From JAWXCB01 sp034440455 (GTDB lineage Bacteria; Bacteroidota; Bacteroidia; Chitinophagales; CAIOSU01): 64,000 bases of DNA. The stretch spans positions 62,001 through 126,000 of the forward strand of contig JAWXCB010000008.1 in assembly GCA_034440455.1 (NCBI GenBank). The letters are read 5' to 3'. Shown here one piece after another: positions 51,313 to 60,476 of the stretch (position 1 is its first letter; each line of letters starts with the position of its first letter). A program made the position numbers and the translations under genes. The notes beneath the pieces were generated by a model. That model worked only from the letters and a program-made list of their open reading frames with translations. It made no database searches and was not told the DNA's origin.

Positions 51313-52176
51313 TTATTTCTTTTCGTAATCATAAAACCCCTTTCCCGTTTTTCTTCCCAATTGCCCCGCTTCAACTTTTTGCTGCTGAATTCTGCTCGGA
51401 CGAAATTTTGAATCATGGTGAAACGATTCAAACAGCGAGGAAGTAACAGAGAAGTTAATATCGTTCCCCACGAAATCCATCAGCCGGAACGGACCCATTT
51501 TAAAACCGGATGCTTCCATCAGCGCATCAATATCTTCATAAGATGCGACTCCTTCTTCGAGCGCTTTCAGTGACTCCACATAGTAATGCCGCGCAACGCG
51601 GTTCACAATAAAACCCGGTGAATCTTTCGCCAGCACGGGCGATTTGCCCATTTTTTCAGCAAGCGCAGAAATTGTTTTTGCAACGGAATCATGCGTAACC
51701 GCGCCTGAAATCACTTCCACCAACTTCATGATATGCGCAGGCATGAAAAAGTGCATACCGACAACTCTTTCGGGGTTTGGAATGGAAGCGGCAATTCTTG
51801 TAATCGGAATTGAAGAAGTGTTTGTTGCAAGAATACAATCCGCAGCGTTGTTTGCAGCGAGTCGTTTGAATAAATCTTGTTTCACTTCCAATTTTTCAAC
51901 GACCGCTTCAATGATGACATCTGCTTTTACCTCATTGAAGTTGTTCGTGAATTTCAATCGTTTCAGAATTACCTCTTTTTGTTCTGTACTCAGTTTTTTC
52001 TTTTCAATTGCAGCATCCATGTTTTTTAGGATACTGTTCTTTGATTTTTCTAATTGCGGTTCGCTGATATCATAGAGCATTGTAGCATAGCCAGTTTGCG
52101 CTGCAACCTGCGCAATGCCCGAACCCATAGAGCCGGAGCCAATGATGGCAATGGTTTTTATGTCGCTGAGAGTCAA
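51313..52176 (-). CDS. 3-hydroxyacyl-CoA (3-hydroxybutyryl-CoA) dehydrogenase
   Basis: 287 residues: N-terminal NAD-binding IAIIGSGSMGSGIAQVAAQT, VIIEAVVEKLEVKQ, NTSSIPITRIA, GMHFFMPAHIMKLVEVI (catalytic His), and C-terminal helices (SPGFIVNRVARHYYVES; GRKTGKGFYDY). It oxidises 3-hydroxyacyl-CoA to 3-ketoacyl-CoA. The phenylacetate route needs such an enzyme (PaaH-type), but it is 18 kb away from paaABCD, so general fatty-acid use is equally likely. Confidence 0.92.
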   Translation of the reverse strand: MTLSDIKTIAIIGSGSMGSGIAQVAAQTGYATMLYDISEPQLEKSKNSILKNMDAAIEKKKLSTEQKEVILKRLKFTNNFNEVKADVIIEAVVEKLEVKQDLFKRLAANNAADCILATNTSSIPITRIAASIPNPERVVGMHFFMPAHIMKLVEVISGAVTHDSVAKTISALAEKMGKSPVLAKDSPGFIVNRVARHYYVESLKALEEGVASYEDIDALMEASGFKMGPFRLMDFVGNDINFSVTSSLFESFHHDSKFRPSRIQQQKVEAGQLGRKTGKGFYDYEKK

Positions 52177-52270
52177 GTTGTAAGTTTTAAGCTGTAAGTT
52201 CTATGAATCATCCCCCTGAAATCGCTTCAATTCTGTTATGCCCTTCGCACTCACACAATCCCTCGATCAT

Positions 52271-52321
52271 GAGAGACTTTTCATCATCGAATCATCGAAT
52301 CACCGAATTATCGAATCAAAT
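52271..52321. repeat. Short ATCGAATCA-type tandem repeat
   Basis: CATCGAATC / ACCGAATT / ATCGAATC units, about 8-9 bp each, four times; common filler between genes in this phylum. It lies between pheS end and the dehydrogenase start. Confidence 0.6.
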
Positions 52322-53364
52322 TACCACCCGCTTTCAAATTGCTGCAAAAACCGCACATCATTTTCTGACAGCAGCCGAATATCTTTGATTTGATATTTCA
52401 GCATGGCGATGCGTTCGATTCCCATACCGAAAGCAAAACCCGTATAGACGCTGCTGTCAATCTTACAATTCTCCAACACTTGCGGGTCAACCATGCCGCA
52501 GCCGAGAATCTCAACCCAGCCGCTTCCTTTACACACGGGACAACCCGTTCCACTACAAATGAAACAGGTAACATCAAGTTCAGCAGATGGCTCCGTGAAT
52601 GGAAAGTAAGATGGACGCAGTCTGATTTTTGTTTCTTTCCCAAAAAATTCCTGTGCGAAATAGAGCAATGTTTGCTTCAAGTCCGCAAAGGAAACATTCT
52701 TGTCAACGTACAATCCTTCAACTTGATGAAAGAAACAATGAGAGCGGGCAGAGATAGTTTCGTTGCGATACACGCGCCCGGGACAAATCACGCGGATAGG
52801 CGGCTTTTGATTTTCCATCACGCGCACCTGCACGTTGGAAGTATGTGTGCGCAGCAGCCACTGCTGGTCTTCAGTGACAAAATAAGTATCCTGCATATCA
52901 CGCGCGGGATGGTCGGGCGGAAAATTCAATGCGGTGAAGTTGTACCAGTCCTTTTCAATTTCAGGACCTTCGGCAATCGTGTAGCCGATGCTGCTGAAAA
53001 TATCAATGATTTTTTTGCGCACAATGGTAACAGGATGACGCGAGCCTAATTCAACCGGCTCGCCCGGCATCGTGAGATCAATATTCGTAGTTGTTTTTGA
53101 AGATGCAGATTCAAACTGTTCCTTCAGCGATTCGTATTTTGATTCAGCTTCCTGCTTGAGCGTATTTAAGGTTTGTCCGAAATTTTTCTTTTCCTCAGCG
53201 GGCACTTCTTTCATCAGAGCGAAAACATCTTTCAACTTTCCTTTGCTGCCGAGGTAGGTTATCCTGAATTGTTCGAGTTCCTGCACATTTTTTATTTCCG
53301 AAGATTTGATTTCATCAAGCAGTTTTTGCGTTTCCGCGTAATACTGCTGCACTCCTGTTTCCAT
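52321..53364 (-). CDS. pheS: Phenylalanyl-tRNA synthetase alpha subunit
   Basis: 347 residues, standard length. N-terminal coiled coil (about 1-90), then class II motifs: GSRHPVTIVRKKIIDIFSSI, FPPDHPARDMQDTYF, LLRTHTSNVQVRVM, CPGRVYRNETISARSHCFFH, EILGCGMVDPQVLENCKI, FGMGIERIAMLKYQI. Ligates phenylalanine to its tRNA as a complex with PheT; pheT is not adjacent, which is normal in this phylum. Confidence 0.97.
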   Translation of the reverse strand: METGVQQYYAETQKLLDEIKSSEIKNVQELEQFRITYLGSKGKLKDVFALMKEVPAEEKKNFGQTLNTLKQEAESKYESLKEQFESASSKTTTNIDLTMPGEPVELGSRHPVTIVRKKIIDIFSSIGYTIAEGPEIEKDWYNFTALNFPPDHPARDMQDTYFVTEDQQWLLRTHTSNVQVRVMENQKPPIRVICPGRVYRNETISARSHCFFHQVEGLYVDKNVSFADLKQTLLYFAQEFFGKETKIRLRPSYFPFTEPSAELDVTCFICSGTGCPVCKGSGWVEILGCGMVDPQVLENCKIDSSVYTGFAFGMGIERIAMLKYQIKDIRLLSENDVRFLQQFESGW

Positions 53365-53417
53365 GCTGGCGTAAAATTTTTTTTAAAGATAGGGAGGAAG
53401 TTCGTTATTTAGGGCTT

Positions 53418-53487
53418 GTCATACCGCACTTGTTGCGGCATCCCCTGATTAAATTATTTGCGGATGGTGGAACGAGTCCGCCATGAC
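53418..53487. repeat. Family-D inverted repeat (GTCAT...CATCC)
   Basis: GTCATACCGCACTTGTTGCG then GCATCC (53418-53443) faces GGATGGTGGAACGAGTCCGC then CATGAC (53462-53487), reverse-complementary at most positions. A different family from the others in the window; single instance here. Confidence 0.65.
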
Positions 53488-53501
53488 ATTAAACAAATAT
53501 T

Positions 53502-53735
53502 ATGTGGACTGAACAAAACAACCAACTCTACCGCAAGTTTGAATTCAAAGACTTCAGCAAAGCATTCGCGTTCATGACGCGCGTAGCCTTGCTTGCGGAA
53601 AAACACAATCATCATCCCTACTGGACGAATGCGTGGAACACCGTAGAGATTTATCTTAGCACCCACGATGCCGGAAATAGCATAACGGAACGCGACAGAA
53701 AACTGGCGGCAGCGATTGACAAACTTTTAGAATAG
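53502..53735 (+). CDS. 4a-hydroxytetrahydrobiopterin dehydratase (PCD/DCoH family)
   Basis: 77 residues with the conserved core FKDFSKAFAFMTRVALLAEK, HNHHPYWTNAWNTVEIYLST: the HxHP and W residues of the pterin-binding site. It dehydrates 4a-hydroxypterin so the cofactor can be re-reduced. The family is 70-115 residues, so this is short but complete. Followed 3 bp later by ligA. Confidence 0.9.
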   Translation: MWTEQNNQLYRKFEFKDFSKAFAFMTRVALLAEKHNHHPYWTNAWNTVEIYLSTHDAGNSITERDRKLAAAIDKLLE

Positions 53736-53737
53736 GC

Positions 53738-55846
53738 ATGTACTCAAAGCAGCAACAACAGGATTTAATTCATCTTTCTCAGAAACTTTTGAAAGTTGAC
53801 GCTCCTCCATCTCATAAAAATGAAGCTGGAGATTTAGTCCATGAATTGCGAAATGTAATCAGTTTCCACGACTGGAAGTATTACGTGCAGAATGACCCCG
53901 CAGTCAGCGATTTTGAATATGACAAGCTATTCAAGCTGCTGAAAAAAACCGAAGAGCAATTTCCTGAACTTCTCATGTTTGATTCACCTACGCAACGTGT
54001 TGCGTATGGACTTACCAAAGAATTTCCCTCTGTGGCACATCTCGTGCCGATGCTCTCGCTTGACAATTCTTATGATGAAGCCGACTTGATTGAATTTGAC
54101 CGCAGGGTAAAAGATTTAGCAGAGGTAGAAACCGTGGAGTATTGCGTGGAGCCAAAGTTTGACGGAGCAAGCATTGCGCTGATTTATGAAAACGACAAAC
54201 TCATTCGTGGAGCAACACGGGGAGATGGAGCGATGGGCGAAGAAATCACCAACAACGTGAAAGTGCTACGCTCCCTGCCGCTCTCCGCGCCCTTTTCAAA
54301 ATACGGAATCAAAAAAGCGGAACTGCGCGGGGAGGTGATTATTCAAAAAGAAAAATTCAAAAGAATCAACGAGAAAAGAATCGAAGAAGGTTTGTCGGTG
54401 TTTGCCAATCCGCGCAATAGCGCATCGGGTGCGTTGCGCATGCAGGATTCAAAAGAAGTGGCGGGCAGAGGTTTAGAAGGATTCATGTATCACCTTGCAT
54501 ATGCGGTGGATGCAAATGGGAAAAATGTATTGCGGGATTCGGTTACTTCACACGAGCAATCATTGGAAATCTTGTACACGTTGGGATTCAAATCGCCTTA
54601 CGAAATAAAAAAGGTGTGCAAGACAATTAATGAGGTTGCTCAATTCTGCGAACATTGGCAGGAAAAACGCGACTCGTTTCCCTATGAGATTGACGGCATG
54701 GTGGTGAAGGTGAATAAATATCGCTTGCAAGAATTGACCGGAGCTACTTCGCATCACCCGCGCTGGGCGATGGCGTATAAATTCAAAGCGCGGCAGGCAA
54801 CTACACAACTGAATGCTGTGATTTTCAGCGTGGGCAGAACGGGCGCGATTACTCCAATTGCGCAGGTGGAGCCGGTATATCTCGCGGGCGTTACCATTTC
54901 AAACATCTCGCTTTTTAATGAAGAAATTTTGCGGGAAAAAGATGTGCGCATTGGTGATACGGTGTTGATTGAACGCGCAGGCGATGTGATTCCCTATATC
55001 GTAAAATCCATTCCCGAAGCGCGAAACGGAAATGAAAAGATTGTTCACTTTCCGAAAGAATGTCCTTCGTGTAATTCTACGTTAGTGAAAACAGAAGGTG
55101 AAGCGATAATTCGCTGCGTGAATGTGAACTGCCCGGTGCAGGTAGCAGGACGCATCATTCATTTCGTGTCGGGTGATGCGATGGATATTCGCGGGCTGGG
55201 CGAATCTATCGTAAGTAAATTCTTTGAGGAGGGCTTGCTGAAAACAATTCCCGACATCTATCGCTTGGATTTTGAAAAAATAAAAACGCTTGAAGGTTTT
55301 GGTGAAAAGTCTGCTGTCAAGTTGCAAAGCGCAATTGAGGCATCTAAAACCCAACCCATTCATCGTGTGATTTTCGGTTTGGGTATTCGGTACGTGGGAG
55401 AGACTACCGCAAAAACGCTCGCGAAAAATATCAACCACATTCTTGACCTGAAAGAAAAAACGCTTGAGCAATTACAGGAAATGGAAGACATCGGTCCGAA
55501 AGTGGCAGGGGGCATTCTTGAATTCTTTCAAAACCAAGACAACATTCATCTCTTGCAAGAGTTGGAAAAGTTTGGTGTGAATATGACTGCGGATAAAACT
55601 TCATCCGTGAAATCAGATAAACTGCAAGGGCAGACGTTTCTTTTTACTGGAACGCTGGAAAAATTTTCACGCAATGAAGCCGAAGAAATGGTGGAAGCCA
55701 ATGGCGGGAAGAATGTCGGCTCTGTAAGCTCAAAATTGAATTACCTCGTGGCAGGCGCATCCGCAGGCAGCAAATTGGAGAAGGCGAAGAAAATCGCTTC
55801 AATAAAAATTCTGACAGAAGAGGAATTTTTGGAGCTGGTGAAATGA
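53738..55846 (+). CDS. ligA: NAD-dependent DNA ligase
   Basis: 702 residues. Adenylation lysine K140 in VEPKFDGASIALIY, then the OB-fold, the four-Cys zinc finger (CPSCNSTLVKTEGEAIIRCV, then NC), helix-hairpin-helix repeats and a C-terminal BRCT domain (LQGQTFLFTGTLEKFSRNEA ... VEANGGKNVGSVSSKLNYLV). It joins nicks during replication and repair. Starts 3 bp after the pterin dehydratase gene. Confidence 0.97.
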   Translation: MYSKQQQQDLIHLSQKLLKVDAPPSHKNEAGDLVHELRNVISFHDWKYYVQNDPAVSDFEYDKLFKLLKKTEEQFPELLMFDSPTQRVAYGLTKEFPSVAHLVPMLSLDNSYDEADLIEFDRRVKDLAEVETVEYCVEPKFDGASIALIYENDKLIRGATRGDGAMGEEITNNVKVLRSLPLSAPFSKYGIKKAELRGEVIIQKEKFKRINEKRIEEGLSVFANPRNSASGALRMQDSKEVAGRGLEGFMYHLAYAVDANGKNVLRDSVTSHEQSLEILYTLGFKSPYEIKKVCKTINEVAQFCEHWQEKRDSFPYEIDGMVVKVNKYRLQELTGATSHHPRWAMAYKFKARQATTQLNAVIFSVGRTGAITPIAQVEPVYLAGVTISNISLFNEEILREKDVRIGDTVLIERAGDVIPYIVKSIPEARNGNEKIVHFPKECPSCNSTLVKTEGEAIIRCVNVNCPVQVAGRIIHFVSGDAMDIRGLGESIVSKFFEEGLLKTIPDIYRLDFEKIKTLEGFGEKSAVKLQSAIEASKTQPIHRVIFGLGIRYVGETTAKTLAKNINHILDLKEKTLEQLQEMEDIGPKVAGGILEFFQNQDNIHLLQELEKFGVNMTADKTSSVKSDKLQGQTFLFTGTLEKFSRNEAEEMVEANGGKNVGSVSSKLNYLVAGASAGSKLEKAKKIASIKILTEEEFLELVK

Positions 55847-55918
55847 AGCATCCGAAAAAAGCAGATATACGGAAAGTAGTCGAATTTCCGAAGGAAAGAG
55901 ACGTACTACTTACCGTTA

Positions 55919-55970
55919 ATACCGAACATTCTACGGTTTATTTTTTCGAAAACCTGAGTTGTTTCGGTAT
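55919..55970. promoter_or_regulatory. Inverted repeat and promoter-like region of the third toxin-antitoxin pair
   Basis: ATACCGAA (55919-55926) faces TTCGGTAT (55963-55970), perfect 8-bp arms 36 bp apart. TATAACTTTA (55968-55977) resembles the TAnnTTTG -7 box and lies next to the right arm. Likely the operator where the antitoxin-toxin complex represses the pair that starts at 55998. Confidence 0.45.
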
Positions 55971-55997
55971 AACTTTAATTGACCTCAAAGTACAAAG

Positions 55998-56231
55998 ATG
56001 AATACAGACCTCAAAAAAAAAGTACAGGAAGAGATTGCTGATGCGGATGAACACATCCTGAAAGCCGTTCTTGCGCTGCTGAAAGAATACAACAAATCTC
56101 ATTCGGGCTATCAACTCTCTGAAGAGCAGTTACAAATTGTAAGGGAGCGCAAAACCCGCTATGAAAACGGGCAAAGCAAAGGATACACGTGGGATGAAGT
56201 TAAATCGAGGCTTAAGCCAAAAAGAAAGTGA
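55998..56231 (+). CDS. Antitoxin-like protein of the third toxin-antitoxin pair
   Basis: 77 residues with an N-terminal helical part (VQEEIADADEHILKAVLALL) and the C-terminal segment RERKTRYENGQSKGYTWDEV then KSRLKPKRK, the end that many antitoxins with addiction-module partner RelE/ParE proteins have (Rx-YENG...WDEVK). Its stop overlaps the toxin GTG by four bases. Family inferred from the tail and the partner. Confidence 0.75.
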   Translation: MNTDLKKKVQEEIADADEHILKAVLALLKEYNKSHSGYQLSEEQLQIVRERKTRYENGQSKGYTWDEVKSRLKPKRK

Positions 56232-56530
56232 AAACGTATTCTCTCATCCTGACGCAGGAAGCTGCTGACGAGGTAGAGGCCTCTTATTATTTCTACGAGG
56301 ATAAACAGCCGGGACTTGGTGAAAGATTTAAGATGCAGTTGGACGAAACGCTATCGCTGATTCAGCGTAATCCTGAAATGTTCAATGTGGTTAAAGATGA
56401 TTTTAGAGAAGCGGAAATACGCGTGTTTCCTTTTGTGGTTGTTTTTGAAATTGTCGGGAAGGAAATCAGGGTATATTCAGTTTTTCATACCAGCAGAAAT
56501 CCCCGGAGAAGAAGTAGAAGGACATTGTAA
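56228..56530 (+). CDS. RelE/ParE-family toxin
   Basis: 100 residues from a GTG at 56228, which overlaps the antitoxin TGA. Core: LILTQEAADEVEASYYFYED, GLGERFKMQLDETLSLIQRN, PEMFNVV, RVFPFVVVFEIVGKEIRVYS, VFHTSRNPRRR: the ParE/RelE secondary structure with the C-terminal H-x-x-R-x-P motif. ParE-like gyrase inhibition is somewhat favoured over mRNA cutting for the HTSRNP motif. Confidence 0.85.
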   Translation: MKTYSLILTQEAADEVEASYYFYEDKQPGLGERFKMQLDETLSLIQRNPEMFNVVKDDFREAEIRVFPFVVVFEIVGKEIRVYSVFHTSRNPRRRSRRTL

Positions 56531-56578
56531 TAAAAGGATGTTGGAGATTTCATAAATTCGCACCAACCCCATTGAAAT

Positions 56579-56863
56579 ATGGCTGATACATTTTCAAAAG
56601 CGCTCCCGAATACCTTCACCGACACGGTAGAAGAACTGATAGATGTTCAGCGTCTCGTGGTGTATAATGATGACGTGAATACGTTTGATTGGGTGATTCT
56701 TTCACTCTCGGAAATTTGCGGGCATACCGAAGAACAAGCCGAGCAGCTTTCCCTGATTATTCATTTCAAAGGGAAGGCGATTGTGAAGGAAGATTTTTAT
56801 GAAAAACTTTCTCCGCTCAAAACGGGATTGACCGACCGTGGAATCAGCGCTACTATCGAATAA
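56579..56863 (+). CDS. clpS: ATP-dependent Clp protease adaptor ClpS
   Basis: 94 residues with the ClpS core: RLVVYNDDVNTFDWVILSLS, HTEEQAEQLSLIIHFKGKA. It recognises N-end-rule substrates and hands them to ClpAP. Starts 49 bp after the toxin gene and is 9 bp before the PAP2 gene. Confidence 0.93.
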   Translation: MADTFSKALPNTFTDTVEELIDVQRLVVYNDDVNTFDWVILSLSEICGHTEEQAEQLSLIIHFKGKAIVKEDFYEKLSPLKTGLTDRGISATIE

Positions 56864-56871
56864 GCATCACC

Positions 56872-57630
56872 TTGTCGTTTAGGATTATTTCCCCCTACTT
56901 CACGCTTCAGTTTCTTCTCTTTTTTTCATTGCTCGTTCCGCAAAGCGGATGGGCGCAAACTAAATACGAGCTAAAGTATAAAACCGATATTCCCATTGGC
57001 GCGGTTGGGTTGGGTACCCTCACGGCTTCTTATTTCATGGGCAGAAAAAGCGAAGCGCCTACTCCGCAGCAAATCCAATTACTCAACAGAGATGACATTT
57101 GGAAATTTGACCGTAGCGCAACGTATCGCTGGTCGCCCAAGTGCGCCACCGCGAGCGATGTATTTATGTATTCTTCTTTTGTGATGCCGGGATTGTTATT
57201 CATAAATAAAAACGTGCGGCAGGAGCGGTATGTCACTTTGCTTTATGCAGAAACAATGGCGCTTTCAGCGGGCATCACAAGTCTTGTAAAAGAGTTAACG
57301 CACCGTTACCGTCCTTACGCATACAATGAAAATGTGAGCATGGAAAAGAAGTTGAAAAAAGATACGCGGATGTCGTTTTTCTCAGGGCACACTTCGCTGG
57401 TGGCAAGCTCTTCTTTTTTCATGGCGAAAGTCTATTCAGACCTCAACCCTAATTCAAAATTGAAGCCACTTGTTTGGACATCGTGCGCCTTGCTGCCTGC
57501 CATTGTGGGCATTCTTCGCTATTGTGCAGGAAAACATTATCCCACCGACATCATCGTGGGGTATGCTACTGGTGCGGCTATTGGATTTTTTGTGCCGTAT
57601 ATTCACAAGAAGAAAGAATTCAGACCTTAA
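56872..57630 (+). CDS. PAP2-family membrane phosphatase
   Basis: 252 residues, TTG start at 56872, 9 bp after clpS. Signal-like N-terminus (LQFLLFFSLLVPQSGWAQ), a hydrophobic segment, then the phosphatase motifs KELTHRYRP, FSGHTS and RYCAGKHYPTDIIVG with the His/Arg catalytic set. It likely dephosphorylates lipids such as undecaprenyl pyrophosphate or lipid A precursors at the envelope. Confidence 0.88.
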   Translation: MSFRIISPYFTLQFLLFFSLLVPQSGWAQTKYELKYKTDIPIGAVGLGTLTASYFMGRKSEAPTPQQIQLLNRDDIWKFDRSATYRWSPKCATASDVFMYSSFVMPGLLFINKNVRQERYVTLLYAETMALSAGITSLVKELTHRYRPYAYNENVSMEKKLKKDTRMSFFSGHTSLVASSSFFMAKVYSDLNPNSKLKPLVWTSCALLPAIVGILRYCAGKHYPTDIIVGYATGAAIGFFVPYIHKKKEFRP

Positions 57631-57752
57631 AGCCATCAGGAAGGGATAAGCTCATAGTGCCTTCCTAACGAGCCGTAGCCGCTGTCAATTTGTCGTCTAT
57701 CTTTGCGTGGCATTTTTATTGACTACACAGGTAAACCTAATTTTCATTGAAC

Positions 57753-58331
57753 ATGGCGGAGGATGCTAAAAATATGTCAGGCGGCTCAGATGTTGTGAGC
57801 GAGGAGCCAAAAGAGTCCACAGAATCAACTCCGGGCAAAGAATTTCGCCTGAAAAGACGCGCTGCCTTTATCCGGCTGAAAGAAGAAATCGTGCAACAGA
57901 AAGAAAAGAACACCGACCTGAAAGACAAGTACTTGCGCCTGCTTGCCGACTTTGACAATTTCAAAAAACGCTCGGCTAAAGAGTGGATTGAGAAGAATAA
58001 AGAAGCCGGAAAAGAGGTAATCGTGCCGATGCTCACCGTGCTGGATGATTTCGAGCGGGCGTTGCGCACCATGAAAACATCCGACAACATCGAATCTATC
58101 CGCGAAGGCTCCGAACTTATTTTCAATAAGCTGAAAAAAAATCTGGAACAAAAAGGGTTGGAGCCGATGGAATCAATCGGGCAGCCGTTTGACCCCGAAC
58201 GGCATGATGCCATCACCGAAATACCCGCACAGATGGAAAATGACAAAGGCAAAGTGATGGACGAAATCGAGCGCGGCTACCTGATCAACGGAAAAATTAT
58301 CAGACACGCAAAAGTGGTAGTGGGAAAATAA
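57753..58331 (+). CDS. grpE: Nucleotide exchange factor GrpE
   Basis: 192 residues from ATG 57753 (a TTG two codons earlier also fits). Long charged helix (KEEIVQQKEKNTDLKDKYLR), then LLADFDNFKKRSAKEWIEKN and C-terminal beta domain QPFDPERHDAITEIP, EIERGYLINGKIIRHAKV. It removes ADP from DnaK. Followed by dnaJ 133 bp later, with a repeat between them. Confidence 0.96.
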   Translation: MAEDAKNMSGGSDVVSEEPKESTESTPGKEFRLKRRAAFIRLKEEIVQQKEKNTDLKDKYLRLLADFDNFKKRSAKEWIEKNKEAGKEVIVPMLTVLDDFERALRTMKTSDNIESIREGSELIFNKLKKNLEQKGLEPMESIGQPFDPERHDAITEIPAQMENDKGKVMDEIERGYLINGKIIRHAKVVVGK

Positions 58332-58340
58332 GTTTAACCC

Positions 58341-58450
58341 GTCATTGCGAGCCAGGAACGAGCGAAGCAATCCCACGATGATAGAATGATTTTGGGATTG
58401 CTTCGGAAAATAGCAAGGGCTGAAGCAAATGGGCTTTCCCTCGCAATGAC
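58341..58450. repeat. Family-C inverted repeat between grpE and dnaJ
   Basis: GTCATTGCGAGCCAGGAACG opens and CCCTCGCAATGAC closes the 110-bp unit; inside, AAGCAATCCCACGATGAT and GGGATTGCTTCGG also pair. A long hairpin within an operon; may act as an mRNA processing or stability element. Confidence 0.8.
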
Positions 58451-58464
58451 GCTGAAGATAAATC

Positions 58465-59652
58465 ATGGCAAAACAAGATTACTACGAAACATTAGGTGTC
58501 GGCAAAGACGCTTCTGCGGAAGAAATTAAAAAGTCTTACCGCAAGGAGGCGCTCAAATACCATCCTGATCGCAACCCCGGCAATAAAGACGCAGAAGAAA
58601 AATTCAAGCAGGCTGCTGAGGCTTACGAAATATTAAGCGACAAAGACAAGCGCGCAAAATACGACCGCTTCGGGCACAACGGTGTGAAAGGCGGTAACGG
58701 AGGTGGCGGCTTTTCGGGCGAAGGCATGTCTATGGACGACATCTTCTCGCACTTCGGAGATGTGTTTGGCGGAGGAGGTGGTGGCAGTCCCTTTGAGCAG
58801 TTTTTTGGCGGCTCGCAGGGCGGCAGACGCGCACATGCAGGCGCGCACGGCTCCAATTTGCGCATCAAAGTAAAACTCACCTTGCAAGAAATCGCCACCG
58901 GAATAAAAAAGGCGGTGAAGGTAAAAAAAGAAATAACCTGCGAAGTGTGCCGCGGAACGGGCGCGAAAGAAGGCTCCTCGCGCAATGCCTGCCACACCTG
59001 TCATGGCTCCGGGGTGGTGCGTAAAGTCACCAACACCATTCTCGGACAGATGCAAACCAGTTCTACCTGCCCCACCTGTCATGGCGAGGGGCAAACTATT
59101 ACTGCCAAATGCACCAACTGCCATGGTGAAGGCAAAACCCACGGAGAAGAAACCATTCATATTGAACTTCCCGCTGGCGTGAATGACGGTATGCAGCTTT
59201 CCATGCGCGGCAAGGGAAACGTGGGCAGCCGGGGCGGACAACCGGGTGATTTAATTATCCTGATTGAAGAAACGCCCGACCCGCATCTGAGGCGCGTCAA
59301 CAATAGCGACATCGTGTATGACCTCCATCTCAACTTTGCCGATGCGGCTTTAGGCACCACCGTTGAAGTGCCCACGCTCGATGGCAAAGCAAAAATCAAA
59401 ATACCCCCCGGCACGCAGGGCGGCAAAATCCTGCGCCTGAAAGGCAAGGGCATTCCCTCTGTTGAAAGCCGCTACCAGGTGGGCGACCAGCTTGTTGATG
59501 TGAACATCTGGACACCCCGCCACCTCACCAAAGAAGAAGAAGAACTGATGGAAAAGCTGCGCAAGTCGCCCAACTTTCATCCCAACCCCGAAGCAGGCGA
59601 GAAGGGCTTCTTTGAAAAATTCAGAGATTTTTTTGGCGGAGGAGAGGGATGA
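58465..59652 (+). CDS. dnaJ: Chaperone DnaJ
   Basis: 395 residues. J domain with HPD (YHPDRNPGNKDAEEKFKQAA), a Gly/Phe linker, four zinc motifs (CEVCRGTG, CHTCHGSG, CPTCHGEG, CTNCHGEG) and two C-terminal peptide-binding domains. It activates DnaK ATPase and delivers substrates. Downstream of grpE on the same strand; dnaK is not in the window. Confidence 0.97.
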   Translation: MAKQDYYETLGVGKDASAEEIKKSYRKEALKYHPDRNPGNKDAEEKFKQAAEAYEILSDKDKRAKYDRFGHNGVKGGNGGGGFSGEGMSMDDIFSHFGDVFGGGGGGSPFEQFFGGSQGGRRAHAGAHGSNLRIKVKLTLQEIATGIKKAVKVKKEITCEVCRGTGAKEGSSRNACHTCHGSGVVRKVTNTILGQMQTSSTCPTCHGEGQTITAKCTNCHGEGKTHGEETIHIELPAGVNDGMQLSMRGKGNVGSRGGQPGDLIILIEETPDPHLRRVNNSDIVYDLHLNFADAALGTTVEVPTLDGKAKIKIPPGTQGGKILRLKGKGIPSVESRYQVGDQLVDVNIWTPRHLTKEEEELMEKLRKSPNFHPNPEAGEKGFFEKFRDFFGGGEG

Positions 59653-59724
59653 TTTGACATACAAATGACCTTTTTGTTTTCATTCCACATCCTTTTCTGT
59701 CTAAATTGTTCCCACTATTGATTT

Positions 59725-60399
59725 ATGTCTGCCACCTCAGTAAAGCGAATTCGTTATTCTCCAAGATTTCTGCTGGGACTATTTTTTATTGGATTTGTTT
59801 TTGCCTGCGAAAAAACTCTTGAAGAAAACCCGCATCAAAAAGAAAAATTTCAAATGAAAGCGGGTGCAGTTGACTCTGCGGAATATTATTTTCAGCCCGA
59901 TTATACTTTTCAGAAGATAATTGATACCTGTTTTGGTTATCGGGATTCACTATTAATAGATTTAAACAGGGATAGCATTCATGATTTGGCAGTTATATGG
60001 ACTAAAGCTGTTCTTTCCCTACAGATTAGTTGCTGTCCACAAGATTCAGGCTGGGAGTGTTTTCCAACTTTGATGGACTACAAATGGATTAATCTTCTAA
60101 ATCCTGATTTGCAAATCGCATCCAACAGAATAGACTTTAGCGGACTTTCAGAGAATTTTATTCAACCATTAAATTCCAATGATACTATTAATGATAATCT
60201 AAATTGGAGTTCATTTCGGGCTCAATATATCTTCCGAGGTTCAAACTATTATATAGAACCAACAGGATATTGGGGGAATCAAACCCATTTTGCAGGAGTA
60301 AGACTTTTGGAGCCAAATGATACCTTATACGGTTGGATAAGAATTAATCCGGATTCAACTCTCAGAGTCATTGATTTTGCTTTTGAAGGAGGTAGATAA
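59725..60399 (+). CDS. Hypothetical lipoprotein
   Basis: 224 residues with a lipoprotein signal (FLLGLFFIGFVFAC, Cys near residue 28, preceded by a basic N-terminus of a longer type). The mature protein is rich in Asp, Asn, Tyr and Trp and has paired Cys (SCCPQDSGWEC). No family recognised. It stands alone between dnaJ and the ABC exporter genes. Confidence 0.55.
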   Translation: MSATSVKRIRYSPRFLLGLFFIGFVFACEKTLEENPHQKEKFQMKAGAVDSAEYYFQPDYTFQKIIDTCFGYRDSLLIDLNRDSIHDLAVIWTKAVLSLQISCCPQDSGWECFPTLMDYKWINLLNPDLQIASNRIDFSGLSENFIQPLNSNDTINDNLNWSSFRAQYIFRGSNYYIEPTGYWGNQTHFAGVRLLEPNDTLYGWIRINPDSTLRVIDFAFEGGR

Positions 60400-60476
60400 T
60401 CACCACCCCACCTAAGTCATACGCTACGAAAGATGCCGTTATGTAAAGGAAATCAGTACGCGCCAAATAACAGTAA

